This document shows positions 1 to 5,901 of a stretch of DNA of 15,970 nucleotides, in pieces. Positions within the stretch are counted from its first letter, which is position 1; every line of letters begins with the position of its first letter. Under the pieces are notes generated by a model that made no database searches, was not told the DNA's origin, and saw nothing but the letters and a program-made list of their open reading frames with translations. The DNA comes from FEB-35 sp050263095 (lineage in GTDB: Bacteria > Desulfobacterota > Deferrimicrobia > Deferrimicrobiales > Deferrimicrobiaceae), in assembly GCA_050263095.1 (NCBI GenBank), contig JBLNEW010000039.1:1-15970 (forward strand), in the 5' to 3' direction. The position numbers were made by a program, and so were the translations under genes.

Positions 1-635
1 GCATCCTTCTTGCCTGCCAGCGTGAAGTAGCTGGTCATCAAATTCCGGTAGTTCGGAATGTGGTTGGAGAAGAGCTTGCCAAGCCCTTCAATGTCGTTGC
101 GCCAGTCGCGGTGCAGTTCACAAGCTACGCCAAACCAGTTCATCAACTGCACGCCGGCGGCCTGCATCCGCAGCCAGGCGCTGTGACGGGTGACCTCGTT
201 GAAAGTGCCTGAGGCATCGGTTATCACGAATACCTCGTACCCCTCTTCGACGGCGGAAAGAGCAGGGAAGGCGACGCAGACTTCCGTCACCACGCCAGCG
301 ATGATAAGTTGCTTGCGGCCGGTCTTTTTGATTGCCTTGACGAAATCCTCGTTGTCCCAGGCGTTGATGTTGCCCGGGCGAGCGATGTAGGGCGCGTTCG
401 GGAACATCTCTTTCAGTTCCGGCACGAGCGGCCCGTTCGGGCCATTCTCGAAGCTGGTTGTGAGAATGGTCGGCAACTTGAAGTACTTCCCGCAGGCGGC
501 AACGGCGAGCACGTTGTTCTTGAACTCGCTTGGCGGAAAGTCCTGAACCAGGGAGATCAGGCCCGCTTGATGGTCCACCAACAGCAATGCAGCATCGTCC
601 TTGGATAGCCGGGTGTAACGGAACGAAGTAACCAT
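1..635 (-). CDS. ycaC: YcaC-like isochorismatase-family cysteine hydrolase (3' end off window)
   Basis: The reading frame opens at ATG 635 and is still open at base 1, giving 211 residues. It has a textbook ribosome-binding site (AGGAGGAG, 642-649) six bases upstream. The protein is an isochorismatase-like hydrolase. It shows the catalytic Asp21 in LLLVDHQAG, the FENGPNGPLVPEL and INAWDNEDF segments, and the nucleophile Cys120 in GVVTEVCVAFPAL. From memory, E. coli YcaC is 208 residues and has nearly the same motifs in the same places, so only a few codons can be missing. The natural substrate of YcaC is not established. The gene stands alone, 441 bp from the next minus-strand gene. Its base composition by eye is near half G+C, lower than the dehydrogenase operon, which could mean a separate origin. 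The family call is firm; the physiological role is unknown. Confidence 0.93.
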   Translation of the reverse strand, partial: MVTSFRYTRLSKDDAALLLVDHQAGLISLVQDFPPSEFKNNVLAVAACGKYFKLPTILTTSFENGPNGPLVPELKEMFPNAPYIARPGNINAWDNEDFVKAIKKTGRKQLIIAGVVTEVCVAFPALSAVEEGYEVFVITDASGTFNEVTRHSAWLRMQAAGVQLMNWFGVACELHRDWRNDIEGLGKLFSNHIPNYRNLMTSYFTLAGKKD

Positions 636-801
636 AATGGACTCCTCCTGTCGATTGGTCCGGGATCGGTTCTGTTGCCTCTCGCCTGTTCTCTTTACTT
701 AGATGACGCTCACAGGACAGCCGACCTGATGGGTCTCACGAAACTGCGGGAGTCCGAGAAGACCCGCGAACCAGTTTTTTGCCAGTCGTACCGTTTTAAC
801 G

Positions 802-835
802 AAAAAAAGGGACTCGGGCGATCACGCGATCGGCC
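802..835 (-). terminator. Weak candidate intrinsic terminator
   Basis: Read on the minus strand, GGCCGATC (835-828) pairs with GATCGCCC (823-816) across a four-base GCGT loop. That gives five contiguous pairs plus two more beyond a one-base bulge. Seven T residues follow (808-802), but eight bases separate the stem from the T run, so this is not an ideal terminator. It could end the ArsR/MtrA-like transcript, whose last stop is about 240 bases upstream. It overlaps the repeat unit at 814-889. Confidence 0.3.
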
Positions 836-889
836 TTGGCGGCGCGGCGCAGGGCTTCCCCACCACCCCCTCAAGCCGCTCGCGCCCGA
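814..889. repeat. Palindromic unit containing a tRNA-Leu anticodon-arm fragment
   Basis: The unit is bounded by the inverted repeat TCGGGCG (814-820) / CGCCCGA (883-889). Bases 856-875 are identical, in the same orientation, to 20 bases of tRNA-Leu (3865-3884) that cover its anticodon loop, the 3' strand of the anticodon stem and the start of the variable arm. Bases 813-858 also resemble part of the element beside that tRNA, sharing GGCGATC, ATCGGCC and TGCGGCGCGGCG-type blocks with small gaps. Neither end of a tRNA is present, so this is not a functional tRNA. It looks like a chimera of tRNA sequence and a dispersed GC-rich repeat. Confidence 0.6.
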
Positions 890-1076
890 AAACATGCTCA
901 AATTGCTTTGGTTTATTCAACAGTTACAGACAAGTCAAAATGACACATTCAGTAGATTTAGGGAGATTTCCGTAGGCTTCCGTAGATTTCAGCCATAAAT
1001 GAGCCACTCGTTTCAGCATCGATCGCGAGGCCATCCCCTGCGCTCGTTGACGCTGTGCCAGCAGCCTCCCGCGGTC

Positions 1077-2225
1077 TTACAACGTTTCCTTAGACGCGTA
1101 TATCGGCCCGCTCCCTTGCCGCTCGACGTGATCTTGGATATATCGGGTTTTCACCGTTAACGCTCGTTCTGCTCTCCCCAACTCGTATCCCAGGTAGGCG
1201 GCGTGATCGGGACGAGAAACCAGTCCACGGCGAATCGCAGCAAGGTAGAGATCCCGGGCGTTGCTCCCGATGAGAGCGACTGTCATGCGATGATCCGGCG
1301 TATGGTGCTCAAGCCGGATGATATCTTTATCCGCGTGGACGTCGATCACGAAATAGCCCTCAGGGTCTGCCGGCGAGACAGGCTGGGCATCCACCCTCTC
1401 TCCCTTGGGTACTGCACAAACCTCCACTGCCCGTTCGGCGGACGGCTTGTTCCCGATATCCTCGGCCAACCGACAGATTTCGCCGACGTCCTTCAAACCG
1501 ATTCTCGGGACCACCCGGGTCCCCCGCCGAAACGCTTCCGCTTCCTCGAACGACAGATTCACCAAGCGGGCACGCTTCCCCGGAGAATCGATAATTCGCA
1601 TCTCGGAGTCCACGCCGTTTTGCGAAAGGGCCGCAAGACACGCCCCCGCCCGGTGTCCTCTCGAATCCGTTCCGCACAGGAGAAGCCAGGAAACGCGGGG
1701 ACTCGCGACGAGGTTGCGTACCAACCTCTCGATCCCAAGGTTCTCCGTGGTCAGCATCCCGACAAGTGCCACCCCAGGCAATGAGGATCTCCTGAGCTCC
1801 TCGTACAGATCCTCGTCGGCCAAAGTGCAGACCGCCCCGGCGGCGTCCTTGTCAAGTACGGTGTAATCCCCGGGCAGAGGAGGCCAGGATGACGAGAGAT
1901 CGGATACCGATCGAGCATCGGCGGAAACGGGGGTGCAGCACGACCCTTGAGCCCTATCCTTCGCTATCAGTTCGTTGAAGGCGTTGAACGGCGCGACAGG
2001 AAGGCACGGGTCGCATCCCAGGCATCCGTGGGATTGCACCGCATATGCCTGGCCGAGCATCTCGTCGAGGGCTTCCGCCTCGGGAAGCTCGGCGAGGTTT
2101 CGTGACAAAATGTCCTCCTGGACCTGGCGAAGAACGTCGACGTAGCAATGGCACGTCCGGCATTTCTCGATGTCCCCAACCTTGGATAGTTCCGCCAGGA
2201 GACGGGCGACCTTATCCCTGTCCAC
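1077..2225 (-). CDS. MtrA-domain / DUF4346 cysteine-rich protein (putative corrinoid methyl-transfer)
   Basis: I take GTG 2225 as the start (382 residues) because GGAGG lies six bases upstream at 2232-2236; GTG 2258 is an alternative that adds 11 residues. The N-terminal third is cysteine-rich: CxxCxC (Cys22, 25, 27), CxxCxxC (Cys68, 71, 74) and Cys96-Cys97, as for an Fe-S cluster or metal site. Residues about 118-258 match the corrinoid-binding MtrA subunit of the archaeal methyl-H4MPT:coenzyme M methyltransferase: a GDYTVLD start, MLTTENLGIERL, LLLCGTDSRGHRAG and ALSQNGVD. His191 of the RGH motif is where the family has its cobalt-ligand histidine, from memory. Residues about 290-365 resemble DUF4346 (EHHTPDHRM, RGLVSRPDHAAYLGYEL). 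The anchor helix of methanogen MtrA is absent. The gene overlaps the upstream membrane-protein gene by 14 bp. Domain calls are fairly firm; the function is unknown. Confidence 0.8.
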   Translation of the reverse strand: MDRDKVARLLAELSKVGDIEKCRTCHCYVDVLRQVQEDILSRNLAELPEAEALDEMLGQAYAVQSHGCLGCDPCLPVAPFNAFNELIAKDRAQGSCCTPVSADARSVSDLSSSWPPLPGDYTVLDKDAAGAVCTLADEDLYEELRRSSLPGVALVGMLTTENLGIERLVRNLVASPRVSWLLLCGTDSRGHRAGACLAALSQNGVDSEMRIIDSPGKRARLVNLSFEEAEAFRRGTRVVPRIGLKDVGEICRLAEDIGNKPSAERAVEVCAVPKGERVDAQPVSPADPEGYFVIDVHADKDIIRLEHHTPDHRMTVALIGSNARDLYLAAIRRGLVSRPDHAAYLGYELGRAERALTVKTRYIQDHVERQGSGPIYASKETL

Positions 2226-2703
2226 CCGGATCCTCCGCACAGGGGTCTTCGCAGACACAACGGACCCTTCTTCCGAGAATCATGAACCCGATTCCAACCG
2301 ACAGGAGTGTAAGGCCGAACATGATCGGCCCACCGATGACGGCGACCTTCCCGCCGAGCAGACTAAGATAAATGGGGAGCAAAGGCGAGCCACAGCACCC
2401 GATTGCGAAGCAGCCGACGGTGTACAAGATCCCCATCGCGGCCAGACCCCCGACAGCTCCGGCGGCTGCCTTCCGACGATTCTCCCGGAAGATCAGCAGT
2501 GCATGCGCGGTGAATGCGGCGGACAACGAGTAAGAGGCCCCCAGCCAGTAAGCCCCGCAGGCGATGTACGTTTGCATGCTATCGGAGAACGACGGCAGGA
2601 TGATGCCCCAGCCCGAGGCATTCGGCTCCGGGAAAAGGACGTACCAAGCGACATGTGCCACGAAAATGAATAGTCCTATCGCAAGGGGGAGGACTTTCCT
2701 CAT
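2212..2703 (-). CDS. Four-helix membrane protein with GCCGSP motif, unknown function
   Basis: The start is ATG 2703, whose ATGA overlaps the TGA of the upstream gene. A longer in-frame opening to 2856 would run back through that gene and lacks membrane-protein character, so I reject it. The 163-residue protein has about four hydrophobic segments, near residues 4-24, 45-72, 83-106 and 119-144. It carries the motif CFAIGCCGSPLLPIYLSLLG, with Cys98, Cys103 and Cys104 at a membrane face, and a C-terminal cysteine patch (Cys149, 151, 155). Paired cysteines in a small membrane protein suggest metal or thiol chemistry, but I do not recognise the family. Its place between an exported protein and the MtrA-like protein suggests it anchors or supplies a membrane complex. 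That is inference only. Confidence 0.8.
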   Translation of the reverse strand: MRKVLPLAIGLFIFVAHVAWYVLFPEPNASGWGIILPSFSDSMQTYIACGAYWLGASYSLSAAFTAHALLIFRENRRKAAAGAVGGLAAMGILYTVGCFAIGCCGSPLLPIYLSLLGGKVAVIGGPIMFGLTLLSVGIGFMILGRRVRCVCEDPCAEDPGGQG

Positions 2704-3077
2704 TTGCCGACTGCCTCCACCGAATCCGCGAAGAGGAACTTCCCTTCCTTGGTGTCCCGTATGGCGCCTTTGACCTTGATGACTGAAGGAATCGATGGGA
2801 GCTTCCCTTTCCACCGGACGGGAAGAAGGAAGTTTGCGCAGCTGACGGTACGGCACTTCCGGAACTCCTCCCGGTCGATGAGGGAGAAAGTCCCCGTGGA
2901 GGTATTCCGTTGCGCGACTACCCCGACAACCTCAAAGGTGCCCGGCAGGGACATGGCGGATTTAACGGCGTCCACCTCCAACGGAGCTGCAGCAACTACA
3001 GGGTTGACCAGCCAGCAGGTTGTCGATATGACCAAGGTAAGCAACACGATATAGATCCGATAAACGCCGGTGGTCAT
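2700..3077 (-). CDS. Small exported protein, probable OB fold, unknown function
   Basis: The start is ATG 3077, whose A is the last base of the upstream arsR TAA stop (TAATG). GGAGG lies just before it within the end of arsR. The 125-residue product opens with a signal peptide: a hydrophobic run at about residues 8-30 ending VVAAA, so cleavage is likely near residue 31. The mature part has the beta-strand rhythm of an OB-fold domain: a first strand around TFEVVGVVAQ, then GTFSLIDREEF, a central loop, and VIKVKGAIRD late in the chain. Cys75 and Cys80 (CRTVSC) could form a disulfide or bind a metal in the periplasm. Translational coupling on both sides ties it to arsR and to the membrane-protein gene. 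The fold is inferred by eye, and I cannot name a family. Confidence 0.75.
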   Translation of the reverse strand: MTTGVYRIYIVLLTLVISTTCWLVNPVVAAAPLEVDAVKSAMSLPGTFEVVGVVAQRNTSTGTFSLIDREEFRKCRTVSCANFLLPVRWKGKLPSIPSVIKVKGAIRDTKEGKFLFADSVEAVGK

Positions 3078-3424
3078 TATTTCCTCCCTCTGGCTTTTCC
3101 GTCCCGAGCGAGGCAGTATGCCCGGTGCAACAACTCGCCGACGCAGGGATCGACAACACGGTAGAAAACGAAGTTCCCGCGACCGGATCGCGCCAAAAAC
3201 CCGAGATCGGTCATCTTCCGAAGCTGGTTGGAAACAGCGGCAACACTCATTTTCAGATCCTTCGCCACATCCCCGACGGGATGCTCGCCGCCCCGTAGCA
3301 AGAGGTGGAGGATGCGGATTCGTGTAGGGTCCGACAGGACGCTGAACGTCCGGGACAAATCCTCCACGAATGCTTCCGGCAATCGTCTTCCTGTCGGCAG
3401 AGGAGTCGGCCAGCGGCACTCCAA
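3077..3424 (-). CDS. ArsR-family winged-helix transcriptional regulator
   Basis: This 115-residue protein has the ArsR/SmtB layout: FSVLSDPTRIRILHLLLRGG (residues 27-46), a helix-turn-helix with recognition helix VAAVSNQLRKM (61-71), and the wing GRGNFVFYRVVD (81-92). The start is a TTG at 3424, supported by AAGGAGG at 3432-3438 seven bases upstream. The nearby ATG at 3429 is in another frame and too close to that site. The classic alpha-3 metal motif ELCVCDL is replaced by EHPVGDV, so it is not an ArsR of the arsenite alpha-3 type. Its only cysteines are Cys3, Cys94 and Cys104, with His100 between the last two, so any effector site would be near the C terminus. As first gene of the cassette with a palindrome upstream, it probably autoregulates the operon. 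Confidence 0.92.
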   Translation of the reverse strand: MECRWPTPLPTGRRLPEAFVEDLSRTFSVLSDPTRIRILHLLLRGGEHPVGDVAKDLKMSVAAVSNQLRKMTDLGFLARSGRGNFVFYRVVDPCVGELLHRAYCLARDGKARGRK

Positions 3425-3431
3425 GGCATTG

Positions 3432-3438
3432 CCTCCTT
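3432..3438 (-). promoter_or_regulatory. Ribosome-binding site deciding the TTG start of arsR
   Basis: AAGGAGG on the minus strand lies seven bases before TTG 3424 but only two before the out-of-frame ATG 3429. Spacing therefore supports the TTG start. Confidence 0.75.
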
Positions 3439-3456
3439 GTAGAGTTAAACTGAATA

Positions 3457-3471
3457 ATTTAATAGTTAAAT
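3457..3471. promoter_or_regulatory. Candidate ArsR operator palindrome in AT-rich promoter region
   Basis: ATTTAA-TAG-TTAAAT is a perfect 6+6 palindrome with a three-base centre, 33 bases before the arsR start codon. It lies in a strongly AT-rich stretch (3441-3477) inside otherwise GC-rich DNA. ArsR/SmtB proteins commonly bind such AT-rich imperfect palindromes over their own promoters. A TATTAAAT-like -10 on the minus strand overlaps it, but I see no good -35. Regulation is inferred from position. Confidence 0.45.
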
Positions 3472-3605
3472 AACATAGTGCCGCGTGGATGCCAAGGAAA
3501 AGAAGTTCGGAGTCATCGTCGGGCGATATGGAGTTTATCGAAAGCGTATCACTTGGACAGATTGTCGGAAATTTCGACTTTCCCCACCACCCACCCTGAT
3601 ATTGG

Positions 3606-3643
3606 ATAAAAAAGGGGAACCCGGGAAAAACCGGATTCCCCTT
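3606..3643 (-). terminator. Strong intrinsic terminator of the tRNA-Leu transcript
   Basis: On the minus strand AAGGGGAA (3643-3636) pairs with TTCCCCTT (3619-3612). After one mismatch CCGG (3634-3631) pairs with CCGG (3624-3621), closing a six-base loop. A run of six T residues (3613-3608) overlaps the foot of the stem and continues beyond it. This is a classic Rho-independent terminator, 188 bases beyond the tRNA 3' end. Confidence 0.85.
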
Positions 3644-3654
3644 CTGATTTCAAA

Positions 3655-3676
3655 TGGTGCCGAAGGGGGGACTCGA
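3655..3676 (-). repeat. Second copy of the 3' 22 bases of tRNA-Leu
   Basis: These 22 bases are identical to 3831-3852, the 3' end of tRNA-Leu from the T loop through the acceptor strand and CCA. The two copies are in the same orientation and start 176 bases apart. Duplicated tRNA 3' ends are typical of integration sites, but no integrase gene is present and the interval between them is very short. Confidence 0.8.
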
Positions 3677-3795
3677 CCGCCTGAGCCTCGGCGATCTCGC
3701 CATCGGCCGGTGCGGCGCGGCGAGGGACTTCCGCGCTCCAAAAGTCGCGCTCCTCCTCGCTATCCGCTCGGCGTCCCTCGCCGGTTCGAGTCCCC
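3667..3795. repeat. 129-bp palindromic element with T-arm terminal inverted repeats
   Basis: The ends are perfect 10-bp inverted repeats: GGGGACTCGA (3667-3676) and TCGAGTCCCC (3786-3795). Each is T-arm sequence, in opposite orientations. Inside, CGGCGAGGGAC (3718-3728) and GTCCCTCGCCG (3773-3783) form an 11-bp perfect inverted repeat enclosing 44 bases, and GGCGA/TCGCC-type short stems lie near 3690. The unit sits between tRNA-Leu and its terminator, so it should be transcribed as part of the tRNA trailer. It encodes no credible protein. It resembles a dispersed palindromic repeat; a partial relative is at 813-858. Confidence 0.7.
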
Positions 3796-3830
3796 ATGGA
3801 CGGCATTGGTTGTAGGATAAATATTGGTTG

Positions 3831-3918
<88 letters not shown>

Positions 3919-3932
3919 TCCGAGGAAAAACC

Positions 3933-3961
3933 ATGGTATCCGCCCACCGAACGAAAATCAA
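3933..3961 (-). promoter_or_regulatory. Sigma-70-type promoter of tRNA-Leu
   Basis: On the minus strand TTGATT (3961-3956) and TACCAT (3938-3933) are separated by exactly 17 bases. The mature tRNA 5' end lies 14 bases beyond the -10 element, a normal position for a short 5' leader. The -35 is close to consensus (TTGACA) and the -10 matches four of six positions. Confidence 0.7.
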
Positions 3962-4050
3962 GCGTTGGGACGCGTGCGGAACATCCTTTCCAAATCCCCG
4001 CTGAACTTGTAATCTCTTAGGGAAAATTCTGCTTGGGGGGGGACCTCGGA

Positions 4051-5880
4051 ATGGCACCGGAAGAGCGGATCAGCCATGGAGGACTGTACCGGAACGCGGT
4101 CAGTTTCTTCGGGGCGCTAGTCGCAGGCGGCAGCGTCCTTCTCATCATCTTCTCTATCGCGCTGGATTTCAGCCTCAAGCGCTCCAGCCCATACATCGGC
4201 ATCTTCACCTACATGGTCTTCCCCGCCTTCTTCGCCATCGGCGCCGTCATCTTCCTGTACGGGATGCGGCGGGAAAGCCGCCGCAGGCTTCGGGTGGGAA
4301 GCGATGTGGCGCTCGCCTACCCGCGACTCGACCTGAACGACCCGGTCCACCGGAAGCGGTTCAGCTATGTCGTCCTCGGCGGAACGTTCCTGGCCATCTT
4401 CATGGCCTTTGTGACCTACAACGCCTTCCTGTACTCGGAGTCCGTCTCCTTCTGCGGGACTCTCTGCCATTCGGTGATGAAGCCCGAATACGAGGCGTAC
4501 AAGGCGTCGCCCCATGCCAAGGTCAGCTGCGTGGACTGCCACGTGGGGCACGGCGCCTCCTGGTACGTAAAGGCCAAGGTCTCCGGGGCGCGCCAGGTCC
4601 TGGCGGTGGTCATGAAGTCGTATCCCACCCCGATCCCGACCCCGATAGAAAACCTGCGCCCCGCACGGGAGACGTGCGAGGAGTGCCACTGGCCGGCCAA
4701 GTTCTTCGGGACCCAGCTCATGCAGATCCCGCATTTCCGGTACGACGAGAAGAACACTCCCGAACAGATCAGCATCGGGGTCAAGACGGGCGGCGGCAGC
4801 GCGGCGCTTGGCGGGACCGCCGGGATCCACTGGCATATGCTCATCGACAGCAAAGTCCGTTACGTCGCCCTGGATCGACAGAAGCAGGAGATCCCTCGGA
4901 TCGAGGTCCGCCATGCCGGCGGACGCGTGGACGAGTACACGAGCCTGGACTACAAGGGAACCGAGGATCAGCTCCGCGCCCTGCCAAGGGACGAGATGGA
5001 CTGCATGGACTGCCACAACCGGCCCACGCACACCTTCGATCCTCCGGAGATGGCGGTGGACCGCGCGATGACGACCGGCGTCATCCCGCGGACGCTCCCC
5101 TGGGTCAAGAAAGTTGTCGTGGACGCCCTCGTCCACGAATATCCCACACGGGAGAAGGCCCATGAGGGAATGCTTGCCGAAATCGGGGACTTCTACGCGA
5201 AGCGTTATCCCGAGGTATATAAGAAGCGCTCCGCCGAGATCGAAAAGACCGTTGCGACCGCCGTCGCCATCTACGACCGCAGCGTCTTCCCGGAGATGAA
5301 GGTCAACTGGAAGACCTACCCTTCAAATATCGGACACCGGAACTGGCCGGGATGCTTCCGGTGTCATGACGGACGGCACGTATCGAAGACGGGCAAGGTC
5401 TTGAGCATGGAGTGCAGCGTCTGCCACACCCAGCCTGTGCGATCCCCGCTTATGCCACTTGGAACCGTCGTGACCGCAAGCAAGCTTTCCTGGCACCCGA
5501 TCGAGCTCGAGGGCAAGCACAGCCGCATTTTGTGCAACAGGTGCCACTCGGCCGGGTTCCGGCCCCCTTCGGACTGCGCCGAGTGCCACAAGATCGACAC
5601 GAAGGCGCCCATGATGTCGTCGATGAAGTGCAACGAGTGCCACACCAAGGTGTTCGAGGCCACGCCCGTCGTCGGCTGCAGGGATTGCCACGACAGCGTG
5701 TCAGGGCTGCACGTCAAGGGGGAGCACAAGGACGCATCCTGCACCGATTGCCACAAGCCCCACGGCTGGGCAGTCACGGGCCGCGACCTGTGCCTGGGGT
5801 GCCACAGCGACATGAAGGATCACAACAAGGCCGGCGGCGCGTGCATGAAATGCCACGATTTCAGGGGGCGCAAGACTTAG
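4051..5880 (+). CDS. NapC/NirT-family inner-membrane multiheme cytochrome c (ImcH-like, 13 haem sites)
   Basis: I start at ATG 4051 (609 residues); an in-frame TTG at 4033 sits inside the G-run that probably serves as ribosome-binding site. Three membrane helices lie near residues 17-38, 48-71 and 105-128. The third is followed at once by FCGTLCHSVMKPEYEAYKAS, a NapC/NirT-type quinol-side haem segment. I count twelve CxxCH sites (starting at 160, 209, 318, 435, 455, 495, 509, 527, 543, 564, 581 and 598) plus one CxxxCH at 135-140. NapC/NirT proteins take electrons from menaquinol and pass them to periplasmic carriers. The first part recalls the Geobacter cytochrome ImcH, which by memory has seven haems and is shorter; here a C-terminal region of about 175 residues adds nine sites. 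It stands alone, divergent from tRNA-Leu. Confidence 0.9.
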   Translation: MAPEERISHGGLYRNAVSFFGALVAGGSVLLIIFSIALDFSLKRSSPYIGIFTYMVFPAFFAIGAVIFLYGMRRESRRRLRVGSDVALAYPRLDLNDPVHRKRFSYVVLGGTFLAIFMAFVTYNAFLYSESVSFCGTLCHSVMKPEYEAYKASPHAKVSCVDCHVGHGASWYVKAKVSGARQVLAVVMKSYPTPIPTPIENLRPARETCEECHWPAKFFGTQLMQIPHFRYDEKNTPEQISIGVKTGGGSAALGGTAGIHWHMLIDSKVRYVALDRQKQEIPRIEVRHAGGRVDEYTSLDYKGTEDQLRALPRDEMDCMDCHNRPTHTFDPPEMAVDRAMTTGVIPRTLPWVKKVVVDALVHEYPTREKAHEGMLAEIGDFYAKRYPEVYKKRSAEIEKTVATAVAIYDRSVFPEMKVNWKTYPSNIGHRNWPGCFRCHDGRHVSKTGKVLSMECSVCHTQPVRSPLMPLGTVVTASKLSWHPIELEGKHSRILCNRCHSAGFRPPSDCAECHKIDTKAPMMSSMKCNECHTKVFEATPVVGCRDCHDSVSGLHVKGEHKDASCTDCHKPHGWAVTGRDLCLGCHSDMKDHNKAGGACMKCHDFRGRKT

Positions 5881-5901
5881 GAAAAATGCAAGAGGACGGG
5901 A

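Larger units (their letters stand above)
636..1076. other. Gene-free interval with tRNA-derived repeat and possible terminator
   Basis: No convincing protein gene is seen here on either strand. The interval lies between the stop of the MtrA-like gene and the start of ycaC, both on the minus strand. It must hold the ycaC promoter, but I cannot find a clear -35/-10 pair. Bases 802-889 contain a GC-rich hairpin unit with a tRNA-Leu-like stretch (separate entries). Bases 890-1010 are AT-richer and carry a short direct repeat (gtagattt, twice) with no recognised function. Confidence 0.6.

Noticed and set aside
813..889. A second tRNA-Leu gene
   Set aside because: Only the anticodon loop, the 3' strand of its stem and part of the variable arm match; acceptor and D arms are absent, so it cannot fold as a tRNA.
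675..998. 107-residue plus-strand open frame in the gap before ycaC
   Set aside because: It runs through the GC-rich repeat and tRNA-like fragment. Its sequence is low-complexity Arg/Pro of the kind made by translating such repeats.
1077..2225. HgcA mercury-methylating corrinoid protein
   Set aside because: The HgcA cap-helix motif N(V/I)WCA(A/G)GK and its membrane domain are absent; the fold motifs are those of MtrA. No hgcB-type ferredoxin gene follows.
3427..3429. ATG at 3429 as the arsR start
   Set aside because: It is out of frame with the ArsR protein and only two bases from the ribosome-binding site; TTG 3424 fits both frame and spacing.
3425..3605. Cobalamin riboswitch ahead of the MtrA-like cassette
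   Set aside because: I looked for a B12-box-like GCCACTG and the expected long structured leader; the leader of arsR is too short and AT-rich.
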